The notes beneath the pieces are model-generated. The model saw only the letters and a list, made by a program, of their open reading frames with translations. It was not told the origin of the DNA and made no database searches. The position numbers and the translations under genes are program-made. 64,000 bases of DNA from Acidobacteriota bacterium (GTDB lineage Bacteria; Acidobacteriota; Thermoanaerobaculia; Multivoradales; J023): the NCBI GenBank assembly GCA_029263315.1, contig JAJCXR010000026.1, positions 186,001 through 250,000 of the forward strand. Direction: 5' to 3'. This document shows, one piece after another, positions 47,229-58,388 of the stretch; positions within the stretch are counted from its first letter, which is position 1, and every line of letters begins with the position of its first letter.

Positions 47229-48371
47229 TCAGCGGTTGACGTAGCGACGGTAGTCGACGTTGAGAATCAAACCGGTGGAAATAAAGCTGATCGTGGTGAA
47301 GGAGCCACCATAGGAGATGAAGGGTAGCGGAATTCCAGTAATTGGCAAGAGCCCTACCACCATGGCCGTATTGTAGATGGCATGAAAGGCGGTAAAGGCG
47401 ACCAAGGCGACGACCAGGAGAATACCGGTTCGGTCGCGACTGCGCATGGCAATGCTCGCGGCGCCCGTCACGTAGGCTGCATAGAGACCGAGGACCACCA
47501 AGGCGCCGACGAAGCCCCACTCTTCGGCCAGCACCGCCATGACGAAATCGGTATGCCGCTGAGGAAGGAAACGCAGCTGGCTCTGGGTGCCTTGGCCGTA
47601 ACCACGGCCGAGCATTTGCCCTGAGCCGACGGCAATTTTGCTCTGACGAACCTGATAGCCCGCCCCCAGGGGATCCTTATCCGGTGCCAGAAAACTGACG
47701 ATACGGGTCTTTTGGTAGTCCTTCATCGCGAAGCTCCACATTCCCGCGGCGAAAAGCAAACCGAGAATCGCGGCGACCACCAACTGCCGGCTTTGCACTC
47801 CGGCCACCAAGAGCAGGGCGGCGAGCATCGGCAGGAACATGGCGGCGCTGCCGAGGTCCCGCTCCAAGGCGATGAGAATCATCGGGACGGCCACCAAGGC
47901 GATGGCCGTGGTGATTTCCCGCAGCGTCAAGTGGCGGCGATAGATGCCGGCCAGATACCGCACCAGAATCAATGCCGTCGCCGGTTTAGCAAGCTCCGAG
48001 GGTTGTCCCCCAAAGGGGCCGAAGGACAGCCAGCTACGAGCCCCTCCCGCTTCATGTCCGATGAACAGCACCAAGACCAGCAGGAACAGGCTACCGAGGT
48101 AGAAGACGGGTGCCATGTCGACGAGGGCGTGATAATCGAAGCTGAAGACGACGGCCAGAACGGCGCTACCTAGGAGCACAAAGACGATCTGCCGCGGCAA
48201 ATAGCTGGTGGCGAGCTCAGCGCTGGCGCTGTGCACGGTGGCCAGGCCGATGCACGACAAGAGCCAGGCCGCCGCCAAAGGTGCCCAGTTGACGTTGCTC
48301 AGCCGCCGCAGCAGCGACGGGTCGTCAGGACGCGGCGCGATGCGCGAGATCGGTGTCGAAAAACTTCTCAT
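47229..48371 (-). CDS. rodA: Rod-shape-determining SEDS protein RodA
   Basis: Multiple TM; GARSWLSFGPFGGQPSELAKPATALIL; RFLPQRHTDFVMAVLAEEWGFVG; YNTAMVVGLLPITGIPLPFISYGGSF. Confidence 0.94.
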   Translation of the reverse strand: MRSFSTPISRIAPRPDDPSLLRRLSNVNWAPLAAAWLLSCIGLATVHSASAELATSYLPRQIVFVLLGSAVLAVVFSFDYHALVDMAPVFYLGSLFLLVLVLFIGHEAGGARSWLSFGPFGGQPSELAKPATALILVRYLAGIYRRHLTLREITTAIALVAVPMILIALERDLGSAAMFLPMLAALLLVAGVQSRQLVVAAILGLLFAAGMWSFAMKDYQKTRIVSFLAPDKDPLGAGYQVRQSKIAVGSGQMLGRGYGQGTQSQLRFLPQRHTDFVMAVLAEEWGFVGALVVLGLYAAYVTGAASIAMRSRDRTGILLVVALVAFTAFHAIYNTAMVVGLLPITGIPLPFISYGGSFTTISFISTGLILNVDYRRYVNR

Positions 48372-50130
48372 ACATAGCCTTGGCTAGTGGGGCGGCGGCG
48401 CTCGAGCCACCGCCGCCGTGCTCGACGAAGACCACCACCACCAGGCGGGGGTCCTCGGCGGGTGCATAGGATGCGAACCATGCGTGATCGCGATGCTCCG
48501 GAGCCAGCTGGTCATTGCCCGTGCGCACCGCCTGGGCGACCACTTGCGCCGTACCGGTCTTGCCGGCCACATCGAGACCCTCGATGCGGACCGCCCGGCC
48601 GGTGCCCTCCGGATGGTTAACGGTACTCCACAATGCTTCGCGAACCAACTTCAGGTGCTCGGCCTGAAGGGGTAAGCGCTGAGGAGGGGTAGGCCCTGCC
48701 TCGAGTCGGTGCTCGCCGAGGGTCAGGTGGGGGGAGACGAGGTACCCCTGATTCGCCGTCGCCGCCATCATGACCGCGATCTGAAGGGGGGTCACCAAGA
48801 TGGGGCCTTGGCCCGTAGCCACCGAGATGGTCTCGCCCGCATACCAGGGAGTTCCCCGTGCTTTCAGGCTCCATTGGCTGCCGGGCACCAAACCCGCTTT
48901 CTCGCCGTCCAGGTCGACACCAGTTTTCTGGCCCAAGCCGAACATGCGTGCGTAGTGGGCGATCTGGTCGATATCGAGCTCTTGACCGAGGGCGTGGTAA
49001 AAGACGTTGCACGAGTAGCGCAGGGAGGTCTCTAGGTTGACCCAGCCGTGGCCGCCGGCCCGCCAACAGCGATAACGATTCTTGTAAATGGTCGAGTAGC
49101 CGGGGCAGAAGACCCGCGGCTCTTGAGCTGTGATCTTGCCGGTGTCGAGGCCCGCTAAGGCCATGACGATCTTGAAGATCGAACCCGGCGGATAGGTGTT
49201 CTGGATACTCCGATTCTGCAGCGGATGGTTCGGGTCGGAGACCAACTGTTGCCACTCTTCGTGTCGTAGGCGACGGGCGAAGAGGTTGGAATCGAAAGCC
49301 GGTGATGACGCCATGGCCAGGATGTCGCCGTTGCGAGGGTCGAGGGCGACGATGGAGCCGACGCGACCCTCGAGCTGCTGAGCGGCCGTTTGTTGGAGCT
49401 CGAGGTCAATGGTCAAGGTCAAGTCGTTGCCCGGCCTCGCTTGGACTTGCTCCAGCTCTTCGACCACCTGGCCGCGGCTCTCCACGACGACGATCTGCTC
49501 GCCCCGCTGGCCGCGCAGGGTGCTTTCATAAAGGGCTTCGATGCCCTTCTTGCCCACTTGATCGCCGCGTCGGTAGGTACCGCCCCAGGCGTCGAGCTCC
49601 TGCTCACTGATCTCACCGAGGTAGCCCAGCAGATGGGCCGTCTGCCCGGCATGGCGGTAGAGGCGTAGGTGCTCGACGGAAATCTCCAGCTCCGGGTACT
49701 CGAGATTCAGGGCCGAGATGCGAGCCACCTGCGTCAAGCTGAGCTGACTGCCCAGCCGAATGGGCTGGAACTTGGGGGTGCGGCGGTGGGACGCCAAGAG
49801 CTCTTCGAGCTCTTCGATGGGCGTCGAGAGCACCCGGGCCGCAAACCTCAGCCCCTCATCCCCGGCGCTACGGCTGCGGTCGATGAAGAGGGAATAGCTC
49901 GGCACGTTCTCCACCAGGGGGCGCTGAAAACGATCGAGGATCAGGCCTCGGGATGCCTGGGTGCTCAGCTTGCGGAGGCGATTGTTATCCGCCATGGTGC
50001 GGTAGTTGGCACCTTCGGCGATCTGCACGTACCAATAGGCGATGCCGATGCACAGCAGGATAACTTGAGTGACACCATTGATCCGCCCAATGCGTGCCAC
50101 CAATGCGTTGCGATGTTGTTGAATGCGCAA
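48325..50130 (-). CDS. mrdA: Penicillin-binding protein 2
   Basis: RGLILDRFQRPLVENVPSYSLF; SSPAFDSNLFARRL; YPPGSIFKIVMALAGLD; YSCNVFYHALGQEL; AGKTGTAQVV. Confidence 0.95.
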   Translation of the reverse strand: MRIQQHRNALVARIGRINGVTQVILLCIGIAYWYVQIAEGANYRTMADNNRLRKLSTQASRGLILDRFQRPLVENVPSYSLFIDRSRSAGDEGLRFAARVLSTPIEELEELLASHRRTPKFQPIRLGSQLSLTQVARISALNLEYPELEISVEHLRLYRHAGQTAHLLGYLGEISEQELDAWGGTYRRGDQVGKKGIEALYESTLRGQRGEQIVVVESRGQVVEELEQVQARPGNDLTLTIDLELQQTAAQQLEGRVGSIVALDPRNGDILAMASSPAFDSNLFARRLRHEEWQQLVSDPNHPLQNRSIQNTYPPGSIFKIVMALAGLDTGKITAQEPRVFCPGYSTIYKNRYRCWRAGGHGWVNLETSLRYSCNVFYHALGQELDIDQIAHYARMFGLGQKTGVDLDGEKAGLVPGSQWSLKARGTPWYAGETISVATGQGPILVTPLQIAVMMAATANQGYLVSPHLTLGEHRLEAGPTPPQRLPLQAEHLKLVREALWSTVNHPEGTGRAVRIEGLDVAGKTGTAQVVAQAVRTGNDQLAPEHRDHAWFASYAPAEDPRLVVVVFVEHGGGGSSAAAPLAKAMYEKFFDTDLAHRAAS

Positions 50131-50178
50131 GGCTAGCCTTTCCGGTGGGGCTCTTTTGTTGTAGCGGCTGCGATGCCG

Positions 50179-50700
50179 TCAAGACTCGATGCGCAGGCGA
50201 CGGCCGCGCCGCTCTCGCCATTTTTTCTCGAAGCGCTCAAACCGTCGAATGGTGACAAAGAGAACCGCCCCCAGTATCCCGGAGGTCAGCATGCGAAGCA
50301 ACATGAAACCGGGGCTCGGACCTTCTGAGCCCAAGAGCAGCAGCGAGAAGAGAACGGCCAAGGTCGTCATCTGGACCGCCGTGGCGGCACTCATCAGCAG
50401 GCCGACGGTGACTGGCTGGTGCAATACGATGCGCTGCTGGACCTGCGCCGCTCCCCAGGCGGTCAACGTATTGGCGAAGCCATAGAGTCCGAAGAGACCG
50501 CCGCTCAAACTATCGGCCGCCAGCCCGGTGACCGTGCCCGCTAAGCAGCTCCACGCCGGGGAGCGACCCAGGCTACTGAAGATGGCCAAGATGAGGAACA
50601 TGTCGACGGTCGAAGAGAACCACGGCATCAGGCGACTGGCCAGGGTGTGGAGCCCGACCACCAGAAGCAAGGCGGCGAGGAATCGCAGGCTCCGCTTCAT
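50179..50700 (-). CDS. mreD: MreD
   Basis: 173-aa TM protein MKRSLRFLAALLLVVGLHTLASRL...; between mreC and mrdA; ORF trimmed from 51201. Confidence 0.85.
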   Translation of the reverse strand: MKRSLRFLAALLLVVGLHTLASRLMPWFSSTVDMFLILAIFSSLGRSPAWSCLAGTVTGLAADSLSGGLFGLYGFANTLTAWGAAQVQQRIVLHQPVTVGLLMSAATAVQMTTLAVLFSLLLLGSEGPSPGFMLLRMLTSGILGAVLFVTIRRFERFEKKWRERRGRRLRIES

Positions 50701-51578
50701 GGCGTCGGGTCGGGCTCTGGGTCCGTCTCGAGAGCTTCTTCGGACACCGCTCCGGGCATCGCTTGGCGCACGTCCGCCGGCAGCGTCTCTTCCGTCAAGA
50801 CGAAGACTTGATCCAGTAAGCTGAGATCGATCGCAGGTTCGAGCCGGATGCGGTGAAAGAGGTCGTTGCCCGGTCCCACCTCGACCACCGTACCGACGGG
50901 GATGCCCCGGGGGAAGATACCGTCGATACCGGCGCTCACCACTTCGTCCCCCACTCGGACATCGGCCAACAGGGGGATGTTGTCGAGCAGCAGGCCGTCG
51001 CCTTCGCCGTGCACGATGCCGCGGCGTCGAGTCCGCAGGATCATGGCGCTGGCCGAGGCCGACCGGTCCGTCAGCAGCAAGACCTTGGCATACTGAGGCG
51101 TGGCGACGACGATGCGGCCCACCAAACCGCGGTCGGTGACCACCGGCTGATTCACCTTGGCTTCGCCATCGCCGATGAAGAGGACCAACGTTCTCAACCA
51201 CGAATCCGTGTCGAGGTAGACGACATCGGCGACAAAGAACTGCTCGCTGCCGAAACGTTGGTAGGTCGTTTCAGAGAGAATTGCCAAACGCTTGAGATCT
51301 TCCTCCACCCCCTGCAGGCGAATGACCTTTTGCCGCAGCTCCGCCAGCTCGAGGCGGAGCTGTTGGTTCTGGATCTTGAGGGAGCCGGCGAGGCGCAGGG
51401 AACCGAAAAATCCGTAGACGCCATCAATGCTGGCGTTGGCCAAGTGAACAACGGGGCCGAGGGTCCCGAGGACGAGCTGCTCGAGACGGCTTCCCTCGGA
51501 GCGCTCGTGGGTCGACAGAAGGACCAAGTGCCCCAGAAGAAGGAAGGCCAACAAAAAGTGATCGACGCGCTGCCGCAC
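50697..51578 (-). CDS. mreC: MreC
   Basis: N-terminal TM plus coiled coil; VNQPVVTDRGLVGRIVVATPQYAKVLLLTD, GDEVVSAGIDGIFPRGIPVGTVVEV. Confidence 0.93.
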   Translation of the reverse strand: MRQRVDHFLLAFLLLGHLVLLSTHERSEGSRLEQLVLGTLGPVVHLANASIDGVYGFFGSLRLAGSLKIQNQQLRLELAELRQKVIRLQGVEEDLKRLAILSETTYQRFGSEQFFVADVVYLDTDSWLRTLVLFIGDGEAKVNQPVVTDRGLVGRIVVATPQYAKVLLLTDRSASASAMILRTRRRGIVHGEGDGLLLDNIPLLADVRVGDEVVSAGIDGIFPRGIPVGTVVEVGPGNDLFHRIRLEPAIDLSLLDQVFVLTEETLPADVRQAMPGAVSEEALETDPEPDPTP

Positions 51579-51580
51579 GG

Positions 51581-52606
51581 TCAGCGCAGAGAGACTTTAC
51601 GCAGCAGGTCGATATCTTCCAGCAGCCGCCCGGTTCCCAGGACCACCGAGCACAAGGGGTCGTCCGCTTGGACCACCGGCAACCCAGTTTCTTCCCGCAG
51701 GCGTTGATCCAGGTTGCGGATCAAGGCGCCGCCGCCGGAGAGGACGATGCCCTTGTCCATGATGTCCGCCGAGAGCTCCGGCGGTGTCCTTTCCAAGGCC
51801 TGGCGCACCGCCTCGACGATTTGTGAGATGGGTTCCGCCAGCGCTTCCCGCACCTCGGAGTCGGTGACGCTGATGGTCTTTGGCACGCCCTCCACCAGAT
51901 CACGCCCCTTGATGTCCATGCGCAGCTCTTCTTCCAGGGGGTAGGCCGAGCCGATCTCGAGCTTGATGCGCTCCGCCGTGCGTTCGCCGATGAGCAGATT
52001 GTGACGCCGCTTGAGGTAGTTGATGATCGCTTCGTCGAGCTCGTTGCCGGCGATCTTCAGGGAGCGGCTGAAGACCGCCCCGGCGAGGGAAATCACCGCC
52101 ACGTCGCTGGTGCCACCGCCGATGTCGACGATCATGTTGCCGGAGGGCTCGGTGATCGGCAGGCCGGCCCCGATGGCGGCCATCATGGCTTGCTCGACGA
52201 GATAGACCTCTGAGGCCCCGGCCTGCTCGGCCGAATCTCGTACGGCCCTCTTCTCGACCGGAGTGATTTCCGAGGGAACTCCAATGACGATGCGCGGGCG
52301 GACCCATTGGCGCCCGCCGTGGGCCTTCTTGATGAAATATTTGAGCATCTGCTCGGTGATATCGAAGTCGGCGATGACGCCGTCTTTCATCGGTCTGACG
52401 GACTCGATGTTGCCAGGAGTACGGCCCAACATCTCCTTGGCCTCGTTGCCGACGGCTTCGATCTTGTTGGTCAGCTTGTTGACCACCACGACGGAAGGCT
52501 CGCGGACGACGATGCCTCCGTTGCGCGTGAAAACCAGGGTATTGGCCGTGCCGAGGTCGATGGCAAGGTCGTCTGAAAAGAAACGCAGAATTGCGGGGAA
52601 GGCCAT
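51581..52606 (-). CDS. mreB: MreB
   Basis: DLAIDLGTANTLVFTRNGGIVVREPSVV; PLRP-like RPMKDGVIADFDITEQML; MIVDIGGGTSDVAVISL. Confidence 0.97.
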   Translation of the reverse strand: MAFPAILRFFSDDLAIDLGTANTLVFTRNGGIVVREPSVVVVNKLTNKIEAVGNEAKEMLGRTPGNIESVRPMKDGVIADFDITEQMLKYFIKKAHGGRQWVRPRIVIGVPSEITPVEKRAVRDSAEQAGASEVYLVEQAMMAAIGAGLPITEPSGNMIVDIGGGTSDVAVISLAGAVFSRSLKIAGNELDEAIINYLKRRHNLLIGERTAERIKLEIGSAYPLEEELRMDIKGRDLVEGVPKTISVTDSEVREALAEPISQIVEAVRQALERTPPELSADIMDKGIVLSGGGALIRNLDQRLREETGLPVVQADDPLCSVVLGTGRLLEDIDLLRKVSLR

Positions 52607-52716
52607 AGTGCTCCCTTGTAGTTCGCCGCTCTAGGCTCTGAAATCGCCGCCCGATCGAGGGCTGCGAGTGTTGTCGTTCGTCTTTCGAAGCAGAGGAGGT
52701 TCAGTTGGGCGCTGCA

Positions 52717-54147
52717 TTAAAAGGCGTCGATGAAGACGCGTCGTTTGAGGTCGGTTGTGTTTTTCCAGTTGTCCGTCGCCACCACTTCAATGAATGCAAA
52801 TCCCACCTGGTCCATTTCGATGGTCTTGTTGAAGCCACCATCGAGTTGCACGGTCACCGGCTGACTATTGATGCTGACCTCGGCCCTTGGATCGGTGCGC
52901 CCCGAGACCAGGACGACTCTGCCGAAGGTTTGAATCTCTTCGATCTCGAGCTCGGGGGGCACCCCTTCGTCGACCTTGCCGGAGGCCTTGAGCGAAGCGA
53001 CGCGAAATTGCTGCGGCTTGCTCCACGGCCCACGAAGACCCTGCCGCGAGATGGCCGAAACCTGCCAGAAGAAAATGCCCTGACCTTTGATCGCCAGACG
53101 GGCGGAAGTGCTGCGAAGCTGGTCCGTCTCGATCAGGTTGGTGGCGAAAAGGGGCGATCGCGACACCATCAGCGAGTAGCGGTCCGAAGCGGCAACACCT
53201 TTCCAGCGCAGGGTGACTTCGCGACTTCGCTCGTAGTCGATGTGTTGGTCGTCGACGGGGCTGCTCAGCTCCGGACGACCCGGCAGGTTGACCTTTGGCC
53301 CGAGCCGCTCTCCCTTTTGGGTGACCTGTTGCAAGGCGCTGAGCTCCTGCTTCTGGCCGCTATCGGATTCCACCTCGACGGCGCCGGCATAGGCGGCGAA
53401 ACGTCCTGCTCCGGCTTCTCGATCAAAGGACACCAAGGCCTCAGAGCCGCGGCCGACGCTGGCATTGGATTTTGGGGTCTTGACGCGGCCGCCGCTCTCC
53501 GCCGTGCTGAGCTCGACCCAACCGAAGACCAGGTCCGTCACGTGCTCGCTGGTACCGGCGGCATTTTCCTCCCGGTCCAGGTGGACCATGGTATTGCGTC
53601 GCAGGATGTATTCCGAGCCGTCGACGAAACGCAGCTCAGCGGTGCCGTCGGTGGTCTTGACCCAATCCCCCGGGTTGAGGGTGTCGTGGATGCGAGCCCG
53701 CCGCCAGGTGCCGCGCTCGCCGCGGCGGTATTCGACGCTGCCTTGCACACTGGCGAAACGAATCTTGCCTTCGATTTCGCCCTCTTCGATGCGCAGCACC
53801 CGTTTCAGGGTGTTGTGGCTCGTCTTGGCGCGATCCAGGGCTTGGCGGAAGCGTTCCGCTGCCAGCTCGGCGCGGGCGCTTTCCAAATCCTCCCAAGCGG
53901 AGAAGTTCTCTCGCCGTAGGCGGGGGTAGTCGTCGCGGGCCTCTAACTGTCGTGCCAGCTGTGCCGCATCGTCGATGGCCATCTTGGCGCGGTCCTCGAG
54001 GGTGTCCATCTCCCAGCGCTGATAGGTGAGGCTACCGCCGAGCAGCAGGATGACAAAAAAGAACAGAAGGAAGGCACGGCGGACGGATGAGACTGGAACG
54101 CTGTACCAATCTCGGTTCTGAGTCTTTGGGCGGAGGTGTTGGGCCAC
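52717..54147 (-). CDS. FecR-domain protein
   Basis: VEYRRGERGTWRRARIHDTLNPGDWVKTTDGTAELRFVDGSEYILRRNTMVHL; N-terminal TM; C-terminal beta-sandwich-like domains. Confidence 0.75.
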   Translation of the reverse strand: MAQHLRPKTQNRDWYSVPVSSVRRAFLLFFFVILLLGGSLTYQRWEMDTLEDRAKMAIDDAAQLARQLEARDDYPRLRRENFSAWEDLESARAELAAERFRQALDRAKTSHNTLKRVLRIEEGEIEGKIRFASVQGSVEYRRGERGTWRRARIHDTLNPGDWVKTTDGTAELRFVDGSEYILRRNTMVHLDREENAAGTSEHVTDLVFGWVELSTAESGGRVKTPKSNASVGRGSEALVSFDREAGAGRFAAYAGAVEVESDSGQKQELSALQQVTQKGERLGPKVNLPGRPELSSPVDDQHIDYERSREVTLRWKGVAASDRYSLMVSRSPLFATNLIETDQLRSTSARLAIKGQGIFFWQVSAISRQGLRGPWSKPQQFRVASLKASGKVDEGVPPELEIEEIQTFGRVVLVSGRTDPRAEVSINSQPVTVQLDGGFNKTIEMDQVGFAFIEVVATDNWKNTTDLKRRVFIDAF

Positions 54148-54486
54148 GTTGGATGCCGGCTCGAAAGAAAACTGAAAAGGATTGGTTTGGGGGGCGATGG
54201 GGGCCGGGAGGGCCTGACCTCATCAACTCTTCAAGTCTCTTAAGATACCACAGAATGCGCTCTTCGGGGGTACGACACGCCGCCCACGGACCCATCCACG
54301 AGGCGCGGCACTGGGCAGTCGAGCCTCGTATCGGAGCTTGCCCAGGGCCAGGGGGTCGTATAGAGTTGCCGGTCCCGCCTCGGACGGAGCAGGAAGAGCT
54401 CTGCACTCAAAAGTGACCTTCGACTGGATCCGTCTTGGACGGCTCGACAAGCCGCCACGGTTCGCGTCAGCTAGAAAGGAAAATCC

Positions 54487-56448
54487 ATGGCTCTCAAATA
54501 TTTTCGTGACAACCTCAAGTCTTTGACTGGGGTGCTCTGGTTTGTGATCTTTGTCATGTTCATCTTCGTCTTCTATGAATTCGGCGGCGGTGGCGGCAAC
54601 CAAAATGCGCGTGGAGACGACGTGGCTGCGGTGGTGGGCGACGAGGTCATCACCATGCAGGACTTCGAAGCGCAGTACCGGCAAAAGGAAAACGAGTACC
54701 GTCGGCTGTTTGGCGATCAGTTCAACCGTGAGCTGGTGCAGCAGTTTCTTCCCAAACAAGCCCTCGACCAGTTGATCCATCGCAAGATCCTCCTCTTGGA
54801 GGCTGCGAATGTCGGTTTGCGGGCCACCGACGGTGAAGTGCAAGAGATGATCTTGACCTCCCCCTACTTCCAGAATGAAAACGGGGCGTTTGTCGGCCGG
54901 GAGGAGTACATCAAGCGGGTACGGGCCTACTTCCGCAGCACCCCGGATGAATTCGAGCTCGATGTGCGCGACGATGCATTGCTCATGAAGCTCGACAGTG
55001 TCCTGGCAGAGACCCTCTACATCTCGGATGAGGAGCTCGAGAGGACTTATCGGGAAGAGGCCGAGAAGGCCAAGGTCCGCTTCGTGCAATTGCCCGCCTC
55101 CGAATTCGGCGATGTGGTCGCCGACCCGACGACGGTCGCCGCCTACTTCGAGGCCAACCAGGATGACTACCTGCTGCCGGAGCAACGGAAAGCCAACTAT
55201 CTGCTGGTGGACACGGTCAAGCTACGTCAGCAGCTGGACGACGCGATCACCGAAGAAGATATCTTGGCCTACTACGGCGATCACAAAGACGAATTCACCA
55301 GCAAAGAGCAAGTGAAGGCGCGCCACATCTTGATCAAGGTGACTGCGGAGCGCGATAAGGCCGCGGCAGAGCGGGAAGCCAACGAGATCATGCGACGGGT
55401 CCAAGCCGGTGAAGACTTTGCCCAACTGGCCCGCGACCTCTCCGAAGATGAGGGCAGCGCTCCCCGTGGCGGTGATCTCAACTTCTTCGAGCGTGACCAA
55501 ATGGTCAAACCCTTCGAAGACGCCGCCTTCGGTGCTCAGGTGGGTGATGTCGTCGGTCCCGTCGAGAGTGATTTCGGCTTTCACATCATCGAGGTCCAGG
55601 ACTACCGCCAGGGCGGACTGCAACCCATTGACCAAGTGCGACCCCGGGTGCGCGCCAAGTTGATGAGCGAGCAGGTCAAGGACCTCGCCGAGGTCAAGGC
55701 CCAAGAGCTAGCCCAACGCATTAAGGACGACAAGCTGACCAGCGTCGAGCAGCTCCAGGCGTTGGCCGAGTCGGAAGAGGTGGTGACCTTCGGTACCACG
55801 GAGCCCTTCGGCGAAAATGATCCGATCACCGGCCTGGGTCGCTCGCCGGACTTCAACGCCGCCGCCTTCGGGCTCGGCAAGGGTGCGATTTCCGATCCGA
55901 TCAAGGTGCCTCGCGGCTGGAGCATCCTGCGGCTAGAAGAAGTCATCGAGCCTCGGGTACCCGAGCTGTCGGAGGTTCAAGCGCGGGTCCAGGATGCTGC
56001 CAATCAAGAGCAACGGGTGAAGGCTGCGATGGCGCGTCTGCGAGAGCTCGGCGGTGGTGCCGAGGCTCAGGGTCTCGACGCCCTGGCGGTTGAGCTCGGG
56101 TTAGAAGTCCAAGAAAGTGGTGAGTTCGATCGTTTTGGCCGAATCACCGGGCTAGGAGCCAACCGCGAGATCATCGACGGGGCTTTGGCCATGGAAGAGG
56201 GACAAATGGGCGGGCCCGTGGAGACGGCCCAAGGGGCGGTGCTCTATGAGGTCGTCGAGCGCCAGCGTTTTGACGCCACGGAGCTCCAAGCCGAAAAAGA
56301 GTCCATCCGGGCCCGCCAGGAGACCAAGCAACTCAATGATTTGAAGCGCTCGCTGATCGAGCTGCGCTGGCGGGATTTGACGCCCGCCTACGGCAAGCAG
56401 GTTCTCGAACGGTTCAACATTCAGCCCGCCGACGCGGCTGCCGGTTGA
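54487..56448 (+). CDS. PpiD/SurA-like membrane-anchored peptidyl-prolyl isomerase
   Basis: N-terminal TM; SurA_N-like VVGDEVITMQDFEAQYRQKE; parvulin VKARHILIKVTAERDKAAAEREANEIMRRVQAGEDFAQLARDLSED. Confidence 0.88.
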   Translation: MALKYFRDNLKSLTGVLWFVIFVMFIFVFYEFGGGGGNQNARGDDVAAVVGDEVITMQDFEAQYRQKENEYRRLFGDQFNRELVQQFLPKQALDQLIHRKILLLEAANVGLRATDGEVQEMILTSPYFQNENGAFVGREEYIKRVRAYFRSTPDEFELDVRDDALLMKLDSVLAETLYISDEELERTYREEAEKAKVRFVQLPASEFGDVVADPTTVAAYFEANQDDYLLPEQRKANYLLVDTVKLRQQLDDAITEEDILAYYGDHKDEFTSKEQVKARHILIKVTAERDKAAAEREANEIMRRVQAGEDFAQLARDLSEDEGSAPRGGDLNFFERDQMVKPFEDAAFGAQVGDVVGPVESDFGFHIIEVQDYRQGGLQPIDQVRPRVRAKLMSEQVKDLAEVKAQELAQRIKDDKLTSVEQLQALAESEEVVTFGTTEPFGENDPITGLGRSPDFNAAAFGLGKGAISDPIKVPRGWSILRLEEVIEPRVPELSEVQARVQDAANQEQRVKAAMARLRELGGGAEAQGLDALAVELGLEVQESGEFDRFGRITGLGANREIIDGALAMEEGQMGGPVETAQGAVLYEVVERQRFDATELQAEKESIRARQETKQLNDLKRSLIELRWRDLTPAYGKQVLERFNIQPADAAAG

Positions 56449-56550
56449 TGGCTCGACCTGAAACCGTCGCAGAGCCTCTAACGGCCACCGGCTGTTAGGG
56501 CGCGATGGTCAGGTCAGCCAGTCCGCTATGGGCTCGGAGATGAGTTGAGC

Positions 56551-56580
56551 AAGAAGGGCGCACTGAAGTGCGCCCTTCTT
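56551..56580 (+). terminator. Strong hairpin, likely intrinsic terminator
   Basis: AAGAAGGGCGCAC-TGAA-GTGCGCCCTTCTT, perfect 13-bp stem. Confidence 0.75.
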
Positions 56581-56717
56581 GTTAGAGTCCAAAAAACACC
56601 CCGCCCTCCAAAGCGCTCAAACGCTCGTCCCTTGTGCGCTCCAAGGGGCCACCGTCTGGCACCGATTTCGGCAAATCGGGACGGCAACGAGCTAGCCTGC
56701 AATAGGGGATTCCGAAG

Positions 56718-57320
56718 ATGATCGGGTATCTGCACGGCAACATTTTCGATCTGTCCCCCAGCCTCGTCGTCCTCGACGTGCGAGGGGTCGGTTTTGAGGT
56801 CCACATCCCGCTGTCGACCTTCTACGGGCTGAACGAGGCGGGGGTGGGTGAAAAAGCCTCGCTGCACATCCACACCCACGTACGGGAAGATGCGTTGCAG
56901 CTCTTCGGCTTTGCCACCCCCCACGAGCGCCAACTCTTCGAAAAATTGATCGCGGTCAGCGGCATCGGCCCCAAGCTGGCCCAGACGATTCTCTCGGGGA
57001 TGGGGGCCGACGACCTAGTGGCCGCGCTGTCGGCGGGCGACGTGCGTCGCTTGACCACAATTCCGGGGGTTGGGAAGAAGACCGCCGAGCGTATGGTTCT
57101 GGAGCTGCGGGACAAGGTCCAGGGATTGTCGCCGGCCGGCCCGGCGAGCCGGGCCATGCCAGCCCCCGAAGCGGATAGCGACTTGGTATTGGCCTTACTG
57201 CAACTGGGGTACAAGCGGACGGATGTCGAGCGGGTGGTCTCCAAGGTCCATCGAGAGCTCGCCGCCGCCCCCTTTGCCGAGCAACTGAGGGCCTGTCTCG
57301 GCACCCTTTCCAGGGTCTGA
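56718..57320 (+). CDS. ruvA: Holliday junction branch migration protein RuvA
   Basis: [68 protein letters not shown]. Confidence 0.95.
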   Translation: MIGYLHGNIFDLSPSLVVLDVRGVGFEVHIPLSTFYGLNEAGVGEKASLHIHTHVREDALQLFGFATPHERQLFEKLIAVSGIGPKLAQTILSGMGADDLVAALSAGDVRRLTTIPGVGKKTAERMVLELRDKVQGLSPAGPASRAMPAPEADSDLVLALLQLGYKRTDVERVVSKVHRELAAAPFAEQLRACLGTLSRV

Positions 57321-57337
57321 TCAGGAGTCGAATAGCC

Positions 57338-58366
57338 ATGGAATCGCCAGACCCTCGCTTGCTCTCCGGCAGCCCCGATGTCGATGACTTGGGCTTCGAC
57401 CCGGCGTTGCGTCCACGGCGCCTCGAGGATTATGTCGGCCAAGAGCGCATCATCAAGAATCTGCGGGTCTCGATCCAGGCGGCCCGAGAGCGCAAGGAGA
57501 GCCTCGACCACGTCCTGCTGTTCGGCCCACCGGGCCTCGGCAAGACGACGTTGGCCCACATCATCGGCCATGAGATGGAAACCTCGGTACGAACCACCTC
57601 GGGTCCGGTGCTCGAAAAGGCGGGCGACCTGGCGGCCATCCTGACCAATCTCGAGGGTGGCGAAGTGCTCTTCATCGACGAAATCCATCGCCTCGGGCCG
57701 ACGGTGGAGGAAATCCTCTATCCGGCGGTGGAGGATTTCAAGCTCGACTTGGTGATCGGTCAAGGGCCGGCGGCCCGCACCATGGAGATTCCCTTGCCGC
57801 GGTTTACCCTGGTGGGAGCCACCACCCGGGCGGGTCTGATCACCAAGCCGCTGCTGGCCCGCTTCGGCATCGTCCATCGCCTGGCCTTCTACTCACCGAA
57901 GGAGCTGCAGAAGATCGTCCGGCGCTCGGCCAAGCTGCTCGGAGTGGTGATCGACGCCGACGGGGCGCTGGAGATCGCCAGCCGTAGCCGCGGCACGCCC
58001 CGCATCGCCAACCGCTTGCTGCGCCGAGTCCGGGACTTTGCGCAGGTCGAAGGCGAGGGTTTCATCGATCGTCCGACGGCCCGTGGCGCCTTGGCGTTGC
58101 TCGAGGTCGACGAGTTTGGATTCGACGAGGTTGATCGACGTATTTTGGGAACCCTGATCGAGCACTATGCCGGTGGCCCGGCCGGTATCCAGGCCTTGGC
58201 GGCGGCGGTGGGGGAAGATCGCGGCACCCTGGAAGACCTCTATGAGCCCTTCCTCATCCAAGAGGGTTTCCTGCAACGTACCCCCCGGGGGCGTGTTGCC
58301 ACGCAACGGGCCTACCAGCACTTGGGCTACAAATTGCCGCCGGGTACGCCGGGTCTCCTCTTCTGA
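57338..58366 (+). CDS. ruvB: Holliday junction helicase RuvB
   Basis: [71 protein letters not shown]. Confidence 0.97.
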   Translation: MESPDPRLLSGSPDVDDLGFDPALRPRRLEDYVGQERIIKNLRVSIQAARERKESLDHVLLFGPPGLGKTTLAHIIGHEMETSVRTTSGPVLEKAGDLAAILTNLEGGEVLFIDEIHRLGPTVEEILYPAVEDFKLDLVIGQGPAARTMEIPLPRFTLVGATTRAGLITKPLLARFGIVHRLAFYSPKELQKIVRRSAKLLGVVIDADGALEIASRSRGTPRIANRLLRRVRDFAQVEGEGFIDRPTARGALALLEVDEFGFDEVDRRILGTLIEHYAGGPAGIQALAAAVGEDRGTLEDLYEPFLIQEGFLQRTPRGRVATQRAYQHLGYKLPPGTPGLLF

Positions 58367-58388
58367 TGGTCTCCGTCGTGGGGTCGCC

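Noticed and set aside
50179-51201. 340-aa ORF including MreD
   Set aside because: Only the last 173 residues (from MKRSLRFLAA, 50700) are MreD-like; the upstream part overlaps mreC in another frame.
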